DNA of 50,613 nucleotides. Origin: an uncultured Bacteroides sp. GTDB taxonomy: Bacteria; Bacteroidota; Bacteroidia; Bacteroidales; Bacteroidaceae. Positions within the stretch are counted from its first letter, which is position 1; the number at the start of each line of letters is the position of its first letter. Below are positions 17,993-27,265 of the stretch, piece after piece. The notes below the pieces were generated by a model, which was given only the letters and a program-made list of their open reading frames with translations, searched no databases and was not told the DNA's origin. Where the stretch lies: positions 1-50,613 of the forward strand of contig NZ_CABUHK010000038.1 in the NCBI RefSeq assembly GCF_902491285.1, read 5' to 3'. A program made the position numbers and the translations under genes.

Positions 17993-19390
17993 ATGGAGAT
18001 TATAAAGAATTATTTGAAATATTCGTTGTGGTTTGTGCTGGTTGTGTTTGCAGCCCTGTTGGGGCTGCACTGGCTTCCGGTCATCATCATTGACGGGCAC
18101 ACGATGAGGCGTGTAGACCTTTTAAGTGACCTTCGTTATCCGGACACGGACGCAGCCGTAGCGGATTCGGACAGCATTCCTCTGCCACCCGTAGTAAAGC
18201 CGGTTTTTGTAGATACTTGCCGTGCAGGTATGACCTGTATTGAAGATTACAGCGACTCCACCCGTCGTGGCATGGCTCCTTTTTATGAAGCTCTCGACCG
18301 TCTCTCTTCCGGGGCTTCCGGCTCCGATGACCGCTTGGTACGTATTGCCGTATTCGGCGACTCCTTTATTGAAGCGGATATTTTTACCGCCGACCTGCGC
18401 GAAATGCTTCAGAAACGATTTGGTGGTTGTGGAGTAGGTTTTGTCACCATCACTTCCATGACAAGCGGTTATCGTCCTACGGTACGGCATCAGTTCGGCG
18501 GATGGGCGAGCCACGCAGTGACGGACAGTGTCTACTTCGACAGGAAAAAACAAGGCATCTCCGGTCATTATTTCGTTCCCCGGAATGGAGCTTATGTGGA
18601 GTTACGCGGACAGAGCAAATACGCTTCGCTGCTTGATACCTGCCAGCGTGCTTCTATCTTCTTTTATAATAAAGATTCCGTTCATCTCTCTGCCCGTGTG
18701 AACAAAGGAGACAACAGAAATTATGCACTGGCACCTTCCGGCGGTTTACAGGAAATTCAAGTAAACGGACGTATCGGCTCCATCCGCTGGACGGTAAACC
18801 GTACTGACTCCACGCTTTTCTATGGTCTGGCAATGGATGGAAAGCAAGGTATCATTCTCGATAACTTCTCGTTGCGTGGCAGTTCCGGGCTTTCCCTGCG
18901 TGGCATTCCGCAACAAATGCTGAAAGAGTTTAATCGCCAGCGCCCCTACGACTTGATAATTCTTGAATACGGTCTGAACGTCGCTACCGAACGCGGACGT
19001 AACTACGATAACTATCAAAAAGGACTGCTGACAGCTATCGAACATCTGAAAACGTGTTTCCCCCAAGCCGGAATCCTGCTGTTGAGTGTCGGCGACCGTG
19101 ACTATAAGAACGAGAACGGCGACTTTCGCACCATGCCGGGCGTCAAGAACCTGATTCGTTATCAACAGAATATTGCCGCCGAAAGCGGTATCGCTTTTTG
19201 GAATATGTTCGAAGCAATGGGCGGCGAGGGCAGTATGGCGAAACTGGTTCATGCCAAACCGTCTATGGCAAACTACGACTATACGCATATAAACTTCCGG
19301 GGTGGCAAACATCTGGCAGGGCTGCTTTATGAGACATTGATATACGGTAAGAAACAATATGACAGGAGAAGAGATTATGAGAAAGAATAA
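17993..19390 (+). CDS. SGNH-fold hydrolase/acyltransferase-like protein, membrane-anchored
   Basis: The 465-residue product has an N-terminal membrane anchor (about residues 8-31, YSLWFVLVVFAALLGLHWLP) and an extracytoplasmic SGNH/GDSL domain. Block I is VFGDSFIEADIF with nucleophile Ser124. Block III is ILEYGLNVA, and block V is DYTHINFRGG with Asp429 and His432. The ATG at 17993 is preferred over an in-frame TTG at 17975. SGNH proteins encoded beside MBOAT proteins (PatA/PatB and AlgI/AlgJ/AlgX-type pairs) attach or remove acetyl groups on envelope polysaccharides, and this is the likely role here. Its 3' end overlaps the next gene by 14 nt. Confidence 0.85.
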   Translation: MEIIKNYLKYSLWFVLVVFAALLGLHWLPVIIIDGHTMRRVDLLSDLRYPDTDAAVADSDSIPLPPVVKPVFVDTCRAGMTCIEDYSDSTRRGMAPFYEALDRLSSGASGSDDRLVRIAVFGDSFIEADIFTADLREMLQKRFGGCGVGFVTITSMTSGYRPTVRHQFGGWASHAVTDSVYFDRKKQGISGHYFVPRNGAYVELRGQSKYASLLDTCQRASIFFYNKDSVHLSARVNKGDNRNYALAPSGGLQEIQVNGRIGSIRWTVNRTDSTLFYGLAMDGKQGIILDNFSLRGSSGLSLRGIPQQMLKEFNRQRPYDLIILEYGLNVATERGRNYDNYQKGLLTAIEHLKTCFPQAGILLLSVGDRDYKNENGDFRTMPGVKNLIRYQQNIAAESGIAFWNMFEAMGGEGSMAKLVHAKPSMANYDYTHINFRGGKHLAGLLYETLIYGKKQYDRRRDYEKE

Positions 19391-20294
19391 CCTACTGTCT
19401 GTCTTTATGCTTATGCTGGCAGGAATTCTTATTGTTCCTTGTTCTCTTTCAAAGATAACAGCACAAGACCGTATCCCTGCCTGCCCGCCATTAGGCAAGA
19501 CTTTAAAAAAAATCAAACCTTTGCGGGAAATGACCTGGACAAACGATACCATTTCCGCGCAAGTCTCTTTCCCGACAGTTTTCCGCGAAACCGGACGAAA
19601 TGAGATTATCGACAGTATAGGTTTGTTGTCTCCCGTTTTTGAACATCTCCGCCAGGTGCGTGCCGGATTGTCCGAAGATACGGTTCGTATCGTTCATATC
19701 GGTGACAGCCATGTGCGCGGGCATATCTATCCGCAGACTACCGGAGCCCGTCTGGCCGAGACTTTCGGTGCTGTCTCTTATATTGATAAAGGAGTGAACG
19801 GAGCTACCTGTCTCACTTTTACCCATCCTGACCGTATTGCCGAAATCGTGGCCTTGAAACCCGAAATGCTGATTCTTTCTTTCGGAACGAATGAAAGTCA
19901 TAACCGGCGTTATAATATCAATGTGCATTACAACCAAATGGATGAACTTGTCAAGCTTCTGCGCGACAGTCTCCCCAATGTACCTGTTCTTCTCACTACT
20001 CCGCCGGGTTCGTATGAAAGTTTCCGGCAAAGAAAGCGCAGGCGTACTTATGCCATTAATCCCCGTACGGTGACAGCCGCAGAAACGATCCGTCGCTATG
20101 CAAGGAATAACCGCCTGCTGGTGTGGGATATGTATGATGTAGTCGGTGGCAAACGCCGTGCCTGCACCAACTGGACGGAAGCCAAGCTGATGCGTCCCGA
20201 TCATGTGCATTATTTACCCGAAGGATACATCCTTCAGGGGAATTTATTATACCAGGCCTTAATCAAAGCATATAACGATTATGTTTCCCATTGA
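19377..20294 (+). CDS. Secreted SGNH-fold protein, second copy
   Basis: The 305-residue product starts at the ATG at 19377, preceded by a purine-rich AGGAGAAGAG that could act as a ribosome-binding site and followed at once by a signal sequence (MRKNNLLSVFMLMLAGILIV). SGNH motifs: block I HIGDSHVRGHIYP (Ser111), block III LILSFGTNESHN, and block V PDHVHYLPEGY (Asp275, His278). It is clearly diverged from the preceding SGNH protein, so the two probably have different tasks, for example transferase and esterase. It overlaps the upstream gene and the downstream MBOAT gene by 14 nt each, implying tight translational coupling. Confidence 0.85.
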   Translation: MRKNNLLSVFMLMLAGILIVPCSLSKITAQDRIPACPPLGKTLKKIKPLREMTWTNDTISAQVSFPTVFRETGRNEIIDSIGLLSPVFEHLRQVRAGLSEDTVRIVHIGDSHVRGHIYPQTTGARLAETFGAVSYIDKGVNGATCLTFTHPDRIAEIVALKPEMLILSFGTNESHNRRYNINVHYNQMDELVKLLRDSLPNVPVLLTTPPGSYESFRQRKRRRTYAINPRTVTAAETIRRYARNNRLLVWDMYDVVGGKRRACTNWTEAKLMRPDHVHYLPEGYILQGNLLYQALIKAYNDYVSH

Positions 20295-21768
20295 TATAGA
20301 TTTCAGTAGACTAAAAGAGGTATTTACCTACGACCCGCAAGCGCCGATGATATTCAGCAGTGGTATCTTTCTTTGGCTGTTTGCTGCTTTTATGGTAGTG
20401 TACGTGTTGTTGCAACATAAATATACCGCCCGTATCTTGTTTGTCACCCTTTTTTCCTATTATTTCTACTATAAGAGTAGTGGCACTTACTTTTTTCTGC
20501 TTGCCATAGTCACTGTTGCCGACTTTTTTCTTGCACAACTTATGGCTCGTACCGGGGGACATTGGAAACGTAAAGGATTGGTAACTTTGAGTCTGGGGAT
20601 TAATCTGGGACTTCTTGCGTATTTTAAATACACCAATTTCCTGGGCGGAGTCATTGCATCGCTGATGGGAGGGGAGTTTACGGCACTCGACATCTTTCTG
20701 CCTGTCGGCATCTCTTTCTTTACTTTCCAATCATTGAGTTATACCATCGATGTCTACCGGAAAGATATAAAACCACTGACCAACCTGCTGGACTATGCTT
20801 TCTATGTATCTTTCTTTCCGCAGTTGGTTGCAGGGCCTATCGTTCGTGCACGCGACTTTATCCCGCAGATACGGAAACCCCTCTTTGTCTCGCAGGAGAT
20901 GTTCGGGCGAGGCATCTTCCTGATTTTCTCCGGCTTGTTCAAGAAAGCGATTATTTCCGATTATATCAGCGTCAACTTTGTAGAACGTATCTTCGATAAT
21001 CCTACTCTCTATTCGGGAGTCGAGAATCTGATGGGACTTTATGGGTATGCTTTGCAGATTTACTGCGACTTCTCAGGATATAGTGACATGGCTATCGGTA
21101 TTGCTCTGCTGTTGGGTTTCCATTTCAATCTGAATTTCAATTCTCCTTATAAGTCCGCTTCCATAACCGAATTCTGGCGGCGTTGGCATATTTCTCTCTC
21201 CAGTTGGCTGAAAGATTATCTGTATATATCCTTAGGCGGAAACCGGAAAGGGAAGTTTCGTCAATACATGAATCTGATAATCACCATGTTTTTAGGCGGA
21301 TTATGGCACGGGGCATCCTGGAATTTCGTACTTTGGGGGACATTCCACGGTATCGCTTTGGCATTGCACAAAATGTGGATGACAATCACTGGTCGCAGGA
21401 AAGGCGAGGAAAGTCACGGCTGGCGTCGTATATTCGGTGTAATCATCACTTTCCATTTCGTATGCTTCTGTTGGATATTCTTCCGTAACGCAGATTTCCA
21501 AAACTCGATGGATATGCTGAAACAGATATTCACCACTTTTCGCCCTCAACTATTTCCTCAATTGCTGGAAGGTTACTGGAAGGTCTTTGCATTGATGCTG
21601 CTCGGCTTCCTGCTTCATTTTGCACCCGATAGTTGGGAAAATGCGGTATGCCGGGGCGTTATTCGTATGCCGTTTGTAGGAAAAGCGCTGATGATGGTCG
21701 TTTTGATTTATGTAGTCATTCAAATGAAGAGTTCGGAGATTCAGCCGTTCATTTACTTCCAGTTCTAA
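20281..21768 (+). CDS. MBOAT-family membrane O-acyltransferase (AlgI/DltB/PatA-like)
   Basis: The 495-residue polytopic inner-membrane protein is predicted to move acetyl groups from a cytoplasmic donor to the periplasmic side. Family marks are YFKYTNFL, LPVGISFFTFQSLSYTIDVYR, FFPQLVAGPIVRA, EFWRRWHISLSSWLKDYLYISLGGN, and GGLWHGASWNFVLWGTFHG with the invariant His343. Length is close to AlgI (about 520). It is last in the three-gene cassette with two SGNH proteins. The acceptor is unknown: peptidoglycan, capsule or another envelope glycan are all possible. No alginate-synthesis genes are near. Confidence 0.93.
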   Translation: MFPIDIDFSRLKEVFTYDPQAPMIFSSGIFLWLFAAFMVVYVLLQHKYTARILFVTLFSYYFYYKSSGTYFFLLAIVTVADFFLAQLMARTGGHWKRKGLVTLSLGINLGLLAYFKYTNFLGGVIASLMGGEFTALDIFLPVGISFFTFQSLSYTIDVYRKDIKPLTNLLDYAFYVSFFPQLVAGPIVRARDFIPQIRKPLFVSQEMFGRGIFLIFSGLFKKAIISDYISVNFVERIFDNPTLYSGVENLMGLYGYALQIYCDFSGYSDMAIGIALLLGFHFNLNFNSPYKSASITEFWRRWHISLSSWLKDYLYISLGGNRKGKFRQYMNLIITMFLGGLWHGASWNFVLWGTFHGIALALHKMWMTITGRRKGEESHGWRRIFGVIITFHFVCFCWIFFRNADFQNSMDMLKQIFTTFRPQLFPQLLEGYWKVFALMLLGFLLHFAPDSWENAVCRGVIRMPFVGKALMMVVLIYVVIQMKSSEIQPFIYFQF

Positions 21769-22072
21769 AGTTTCTTTCATGCAGGCTGATCATTTGCTCC
21801 ATTGACGGGGATTTTAGTTTCCGGTTGCTTGGAACAAAAAGTTTCATATGCGTTTGAAACTAATAGTTTCACACCGAGAAACCAACTGTTTCACACCGAG
21901 AAACTAATCGTTTCACACCGAGAAACAAATAGTTTCAAGGCATGAAACAAAAACTTCCTCTAGATGAGTGGATTGGTTAATGTAGGACAACGAGCCATTT
22001 CATTGATTAGTTGGGATATTGTTTGGCATATTTTTCCTTTCTTTGTAAGAGGAAATATAAATCGTTAATCAT
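21769..22072. other. Intergenic region with hairpin array
   Basis: This 304-nt stretch between the MBOAT gene and the aldo/keto reductase contains the 22-bp repeat array. About 30 nt before the reductase there is a weak promoter-like TTTCTTTG. No gene is seen. Confidence 0.5.
21841..21948 (+). repeat. Tandem array of 22-bp units with GAAAC-N5-GTTTC hairpins
   Basis: GAAAC recurs exactly every 22 bp, at 21856, 21878, 21900, 21922 and 21944. The first four copies are each followed by five variable bases and GTTTC (21866, 21888, 21910, 21932). Units are joined by ACACCGA, and the last junction differs (AAGGCAT). A further GTTTC at 21841 precedes the array. Each unit can form a 5-bp hairpin, and alternative pairing between units is possible. 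Confidence 0.9.
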
Positions 22073-23071
22073 ATGGATAATTCATTCACCTATCAACCGG
22101 CACCCGACCGTTATGAACGGATGCAGTATAAATATTGCGGCAAGAGCGGATTGCAGTTACCTCTTATCTCTTTGGGATTGTGGCACAATTTCGGCAGTGT
22201 GGACGATTTTAGTGTGTCGACTGAGATGATAAAGTATGCTTTCGACCACGGCATCACTCATTTTGATTTGGCAAATAACTACGGTCCTGTTCCCGGAAGT
22301 GCGGAAACAAACTTCGGACGGATTCTGAAAGAGAATTTCCAGGGTTATCGGGATGAGATGATCATCTCATCCAAAGCCGGGCATGAAATGTGGGCGGGTC
22401 CTTATGGTGGCAATAGTTCCCGTAAAAATCTGATGGCAAGTATTGACCAAAGTCTCCGTCGCACGGGGTTGGAGTATTTTGATATCTTTTATAGCCATCG
22501 TTATGACGGAGTAACTCCGGTAGAAGAAACTATCCGGACATTGATTGATATTGTAAAGCAAGGCAAAGCTCTTTATATCGGAATATCCAAATATCCACCC
22601 GAACAAGCGCGCGTTGCCTACGAAATGATGGCGGACCCAGGTGTGCCTTGTCTTATCAGCCAGTATCGTTATAGTATGTTCGACCGTGCAGTAGAGGCTG
22701 AAACCCTTCCATTGGCTGCCGAATTTGGTTCCGGTTTTATCGCCTTTTCACCTTTGGCGCAAGGCTTGCTGACTGATAAATACTTAAACGGCATTCCGGA
22801 AGGCTCACGGGCTGCACGCTCTTCCGGTTTCCTTCAACGTTCGCAAGTAACTCCTGAAAAGATAGAAGTTGTCCGGCAGTTGAATGAAATCGCTCGTCGT
22901 CGTGGTCAGACATTGGCAGAAATGGCATTGGCGTGGGTGCTGAAAGATGAACGGATGACTTCGGTGATTGTGGGTGCAAGCTCTGTCAATCAGTTGGCGG
23001 ACAATCTGAAAGCATTGGAACATTTGGAGTTTACAGCAGAGGAGTTGAAGGAGATAGAACGGATCTTGTAA
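22073..23071 (+). CDS. Aldo/keto reductase, YghZ-like
   Basis: This NADPH-dependent oxidoreductase has a TIM barrel fold. The 332-residue product shows the family tetrad: Asp65 and Tyr70 in HFDLANNYGP, Lys101 in SSKAG and His142 in YSHRYD. C-terminal cofactor-binding residues lie in SVIVGASSVNQLADNL. The segment NYGPVPGSAETNFGRIL and overall similarity resemble E. coli YghZ (L-glyceraldehyde 3-phosphate reductase) and the potassium-channel beta-subunit group; the physiological substrate is not predictable. It is a single gene upstream of the polysaccharide utilization locus, and I do not count it as part of that locus because the sigma-type promoter lies after it. Confidence 0.92.
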   Translation: MDNSFTYQPAPDRYERMQYKYCGKSGLQLPLISLGLWHNFGSVDDFSVSTEMIKYAFDHGITHFDLANNYGPVPGSAETNFGRILKENFQGYRDEMIISSKAGHEMWAGPYGGNSSRKNLMASIDQSLRRTGLEYFDIFYSHRYDGVTPVEETIRTLIDIVKQGKALYIGISKYPPEQARVAYEMMADPGVPCLISQYRYSMFDRAVEAETLPLAAEFGSGFIAFSPLAQGLLTDKYLNGIPEGSRAARSSGFLQRSQVTPEKIEVVRQLNEIARRRGQTLAEMALAWVLKDERMTSVIVGASSVNQLADNLKALEHLEFTAEELKEIERIL

Positions 23072-23103
23072 CATACTGCTTAAAAAGTTTTTTATTATCC
23101 CAA

Positions 23104-23135
23104 CTACGTATTTAACAGAATATCTGTGTCTTTAT
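23104..23135 (+). promoter_or_regulatory. Putative ECF-sigma promoter of the GH2-GH29 operon
   Basis: CTACGTATTT (23104-23113), then 14 nt, then GTCTTTAT (23128-23135), ending 24 nt before the GH2 start. Both boxes and their spacing are identical to those upstream of fecR at 29434-29465. The GTC at the start of the second box resembles ECF-type -10 elements. Assignment to the neighbouring sigma factor is inference. Confidence 0.7.
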
Positions 23136-23159
23136 TATCAGAACAACCTGAAAAATACC

Positions 23160-26100
23160 ATGCACAAAATTTTGTTAACTACTGTATTGTATAGCATATT
23201 GACTATACAAACTCTGGCAGACGAACCTTTAAAAGGTTTTGCTTATGCATCAACAACTGCTCCCAATGGAAACGAATGGGAATCCCCTGAACAATTGGCA
23301 TTGAACAAGGAGCAGCCGCATGCTTATTTCTTTTCTTTCGCCGATCTTGAGAGTGCTCGGAAAGTACTACCGGAAAACAGTAGATACTGGAAATCTCTGA
23401 ATGGAGATTGGAAATTCCATTGGGCGCCTGAACCGGATATGCGTCCGAAAGAATTTTATCAGCCAGAATTTGATGTCAGTTCCTGGGATTTGATTTCTGT
23501 TCCTTCCAATTGGAATATTTATGGAATTCAGAAAGACGGAAGCCAGAAGTACGGAACCCCTGTTTATGTGAACCAATCAGTTATCTTCGTACAGCATGTC
23601 GAAATCGGTGATTGGAAAAATGGAGTAATGCGTATTCCGCCAACTCATTGGACTACTTATAAGCATCGCAACGAAGTCGGCTCTTATCGTCGTGAGTTTG
23701 ATATCCCGCAAGACTGGGAGGAACGTGAGGTTTTCATCAATTTTGATGGTGTAGACTCTTTCTTCTATCTTTGGATTAATGGCCAATATGTAGGTTTCTC
23801 CAAAAACTCCCGTAATACAGCTAGTTTTAATATTACTTCCTACTTGCAAAAAGGTAAAAACGTAGTAGCTGCCGAAGTATATCGTAATTCTGACGGTTCA
23901 TTTTTGGAAGCTCAGGATATGTTCCGTCTTCCGGGAATCTTTCGCACAGTGTCTCTGCATTCAGTTCCAAAGGTTCACATCCGTGATTTGGTCGCTATTC
24001 CCGACTTGGATAAGAATTTGTCGGACGGCTCTTTGACGATTAATGCCGAAATTCGGAATCTTGATAAGAAGATAGCTAAAAACTATAAGATTTATTATTC
24101 ACTGTATGCCAATAAACTATATTCTGACGAGAATACGCTGGTGGGCGATTGGTTGTCAACGGTCGTTCAAGAAGTTGTACCGGGAAAATCAACAAATGTA
24201 CAAACTATATTTCAAGTGAAAACGCCTCAGAAGTGGTCGGCTGAGTTTCCCTATTGCTATACATTGGTAGCGGAGTTGAAAGACAAAAAGAACCGGACGG
24301 TAGAGACGGTTTCAACAGTTGTCGGTTTTCGTAAGGTGGAAATCAGGGATACGCCGGCTTCGGAAGATGAGTTCGGGTTGGCCGGGCGATATTATTATAT
24401 TAATGGTAAGACTGTGAAGTTGAAAGGCGTAAATCGTCATGAATCCAGTCCGGCTACAGGACACGCCGTTTCGCGGGAGACAATGGAAAAGGAAATTATG
24501 CTGATGAAGCGTGCCAATATTAATCATGTGCGCAACTCCCATTATCCGGACGACCCTTATTGGTATCATCTCTGCAATAAATACGGAATTTATCTGGAAG
24601 ATGAGGCTAATCTGGAGTCACATGAATTCCGTTATGAAGAAGCTTCTCTCTCTCATCCGATAGAATGGGAGAAAGCTCACATTGCACGTGTAATGGAAAT
24701 GGTGCATAGTAATGTTAATAATCCGTCTGTTGTGATTTGGTCATTAGGCAATGAGGGCGGTCCGGGAAATAACTTCGTCTCTGCTTATCGGGCGTTGAAG
24801 AAGTTTGATGCTTCGCGTCCTGTCCAGTATGAACGAAACAATGATATAGTTGATATGGGGTCCAATCAATACCCTTCCGTAGATTGGGTTAGTGGAGCGG
24901 CACAGGGGAAGTATGATATTAAATATCCGTTTCATATTTCCGAGTATGCACATTCAATGGGGAATGCCTGCGGTAATCTGGCCGACTATTGGGAAGCGAT
25001 TGAATCAACTAATTTTCTGTGCGGAGGTGCTATCTGGGATTGGGTAGACCAGTCTTTATATAACTATGACCCGGCAACCGGAACTCGTTATCTGGCTTAT
25101 GGCGGTGATTTTGGAGATGTGCCTAATGACGGACAATTTGTTATGAATGGAATCATGTTCGGTGATTTGGAGCCTAAACCTCAATATTATGAAGTAAAGA
25201 AAGTATATCAGCATATAGGAGTAAAAGCTGTTGATATACAAAAAGGGATATTGGAAGTTTTTAATAAATACTATTTTAAAGATCTTGCAGACTATCTTGT
25301 GACTTGGTCGCTTTATGAGAATGGAAACAAAATAAAATCAGCTATCGTAGACTTGGGAAACCTGGCTCCGCGGACGAAAAAACTTATTACCGTTCCATAT
25401 GGGAGTCAATATTTGTCAGAACAATCAGAGTATTTTTTGAAGATTCAATTCTGCTTGAAAGAAAAGATGCCTTGGGCAGACAAAGATTATGTGGTAGCGG
25501 AAGAACAGTTCCGGATAAAAGAGGCCGGTAACCGTCCGGAGATAAGTAAAGTAGCCTCATTCGGGAAGAACCTGGAACTTTCCGGTGTAAAGTCGGGCGA
25601 TAATATCGTATCTGTCAAGGGAACCGGATTCGAAGTAGCGTTCGACAAATCTACCGGAAGCATCTATAGCTTGAAATATAATGATGGGTTTGTCATAACA
25701 GAAGGGGACGGACCTGAATTAAATGCTTTGAGAGCTTTCGTTAACAATGATAATTGGTTCTTCTCTTCCTGGTTCGAAAACGGTCTGCATAATCTGAGAC
25801 ATAAGGTAATCAGTCATTATATACAAGCGCAGGAAAATGGGGCGGTCATATTATCTTTTGCGGTAGAGTCACAGGCTCCTAATGGTGCGTTTATCGGTGG
25901 AGGTATGTATTCCGGCAAGAACCGGATTGAGGAGCGTTCCGATAGACCTTTTGAAAGTGAAGATTTTAAGTTTGTTACGAATCAGATATGGACAGTCTAT
26001 CAAGATGGCTCTATTGAGTTGGAAGCCAGTATAACTTCCAATCAGCCGAATTTAGTTTTGCCGCGTTTGGGTTATGTGATGAAAGTACCCCGTAAATTTG

Positions 26101-27179
26101 AAAATTTCACATATTATGGTCGTGGTCCTATTGATAATTATTCCGACCGTAAGAGCAGTCAATTTATAGAAATACATAAAAGTAGGGTTGCCGATGAATT
26201 CATTAATTTCCCTAAACCGCAGAATATGGGTAACCATGAAGACGTACGTTGGTGTGCATTGACCGATTCTCAACACAAGGGGGCTGTTTTTATCGCTACC
26301 GACCGGTTGTCAGTTTCTGCTTTGCCTTATTCGTCTTTGGATATGGTTTTGGCATCTCATCCATATCAATTACCTGCAGCAGGTGATACGTATTTATATC
26401 TGGATTGTGCCGTAACAGGATTAGGGGGAAATAGCTGTGGCCCGATTCCTCTGACGAAAGACTGTGTGTATGCCGGACATCATAATATGGGATTCATCAT
26501 CCGGCCGTCGGGTGCGGATTTATCCGCTATCGCCTGTGTAGCACCTTCCGGGGAGCTTCCCCTGTCTATAACTCGTGACCGTGTCGGAACAGTGGAGATT
26601 ACATCCGGTCAGAAAGCAACGGCTATTCAGTATACTGTAAATGGAGGCAAGGTTCAAGAATACGAATCACCGGTTCTTTTGCGTGATGGTGGAACTGTTT
26701 CAGCTTGGTATAAACATGCTCCTATGATAAAGAGCAATGCGGTATTCACAAAATTAGAGAGTATTCCGGTGAATGTGATATATGCCAGTAGTCAGGAACC
26801 GGGTGAAGGCAATGCTTCTCATCTTGTGGATGGTGATCCGAATACTATTTGGCATACGATGTATTCTGTCACAGTTGCCAAGCATCCACATTGGGTAGAT
26901 TTGGATGTAGGTGAAATTAAGGAAATAAAGGGCTTTACTTATCTGCCACGTCACGATGTGGACAATGGTAATGTGAAGGATTACACGGTTCATGTAAGTT
27001 TGGATGGCAAGAATTGGGGTACTCCTATTCGGGAAGGTACATTTGAGAATAATCTCAATGAAAAGAAAGTCTTGTTTGCCCGGCCGGTAAAGGTTCGTTA
27101 TATCCGTTTTACTGCTTTGAGTGAGCAGCGGGGACAAGACTATGCTTCCGGAGCTGAAATAACAATTTTGGAGAATTGA
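23160..27179 (+). CDS. GH2 beta-galactosidase with C-terminal F5/8-type C domain
   Basis: This exported LacZ-like glycoside hydrolase of family 2 has 1339 residues. An N-terminal signal peptide (MHKILLTTVLYSILTIQTLA) is followed by the jelly-roll sugar-binding domain (about 75-275), an Ig-like domain (about 280-390) and the TIM barrel with acid/base Glu532 in WSLGNEGG and nucleophile Glu595 in HISEYAHSMGN. Next come LacZ-type beta-sandwich domains (to about 1120, with YYGRGPIDNYSDR), an Fn3-associated-like segment near 1140-1195, and a discoidin-type carbohydrate-binding domain (about 1203-1337). It is first in a two-gene operon. Beta-galactosidase is the likely activity; other GH2 specificities are not excluded. 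Confidence 0.93.
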   Translation: MHKILLTTVLYSILTIQTLADEPLKGFAYASTTAPNGNEWESPEQLALNKEQPHAYFFSFADLESARKVLPENSRYWKSLNGDWKFHWAPEPDMRPKEFYQPEFDVSSWDLISVPSNWNIYGIQKDGSQKYGTPVYVNQSVIFVQHVEIGDWKNGVMRIPPTHWTTYKHRNEVGSYRREFDIPQDWEEREVFINFDGVDSFFYLWINGQYVGFSKNSRNTASFNITSYLQKGKNVVAAEVYRNSDGSFLEAQDMFRLPGIFRTVSLHSVPKVHIRDLVAIPDLDKNLSDGSLTINAEIRNLDKKIAKNYKIYYSLYANKLYSDENTLVGDWLSTVVQEVVPGKSTNVQTIFQVKTPQKWSAEFPYCYTLVAELKDKKNRTVETVSTVVGFRKVEIRDTPASEDEFGLAGRYYYINGKTVKLKGVNRHESSPATGHAVSRETMEKEIMLMKRANINHVRNSHYPDDPYWYHLCNKYGIYLEDEANLESHEFRYEEASLSHPIEWEKAHIARVMEMVHSNVNNPSVVIWSLGNEGGPGNNFVSAYRALKKFDASRPVQYERNNDIVDMGSNQYPSVDWVSGAAQGKYDIKYPFHISEYAHSMGNACGNLADYWEAIESTNFLCGGAIWDWVDQSLYNYDPATGTRYLAYGGDFGDVPNDGQFVMNGIMFGDLEPKPQYYEVKKVYQHIGVKAVDIQKGILEVFNKYYFKDLADYLVTWSLYENGNKIKSAIVDLGNLAPRTKKLITVPYGSQYLSEQSEYFLKIQFCLKEKMPWADKDYVVAEEQFRIKEAGNRPEISKVASFGKNLELSGVKSGDNIVSVKGTGFEVAFDKSTGSIYSLKYNDGFVITEGDGPELNALRAFVNNDNWFFSSWFENGLHNLRHKVISHYIQAQENGAVILSFAVESQAPNGAFIGGGMYSGKNRIEERSDRPFESEDFKFVTNQIWTVYQDGSIELEASITSNQPNLVLPRLGYVMKVPRKFENFTYYGRGPIDNYSDRKSSQFIEIHKSRVADEFINFPKPQNMGNHEDVRWCALTDSQHKGAVFIATDRLSVSALPYSSLDMVLASHPYQLPAAGDTYLYLDCAVTGLGGNSCGPIPLTKDCVYAGHHNMGFIIRPSGADLSAIACVAPSGELPLSITRDRVGTVEITSGQKATAIQYTVNGGKVQEYESPVLLRDGGTVSAWYKHAPMIKSNAVFTKLESIPVNVIYASSQEPGEGNASHLVDGDPNTIWHTMYSVTVAKHPHWVDLDVGEIKEIKGFTYLPRHDVDNGNVKDYTVHVSLDGKNWGTPIREGTFENNLNEKKVLFARPVKVRYIRFTALSEQRGQDYASGAEITILEN

Positions 27180-27209
27180 CAACAAGTTATTGTATAACTG
27201 ATGAATTAT

Positions 27210-27224
27210 TCTAACCTATTATTA
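27210..27224 (+). repeat. 15-nt leader motif, copy 1
   Basis: TCTAACCTATTATTA, 41 nt before the GH29 start, is identical to 30619-30633 upstream of susC. Function is unknown. Confidence 0.6.
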
Positions 27225-27265
27225 TATAACCTTGCCTTTTGAGGCATTTTGAAAAAAAGTGAAAT

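Noticed and set aside
21841..21948. Tandem repeats considered as a small CRISPR array
   Set aside because: The period is only 22 bp, the variable parts are five bases, and no cas gene is present.
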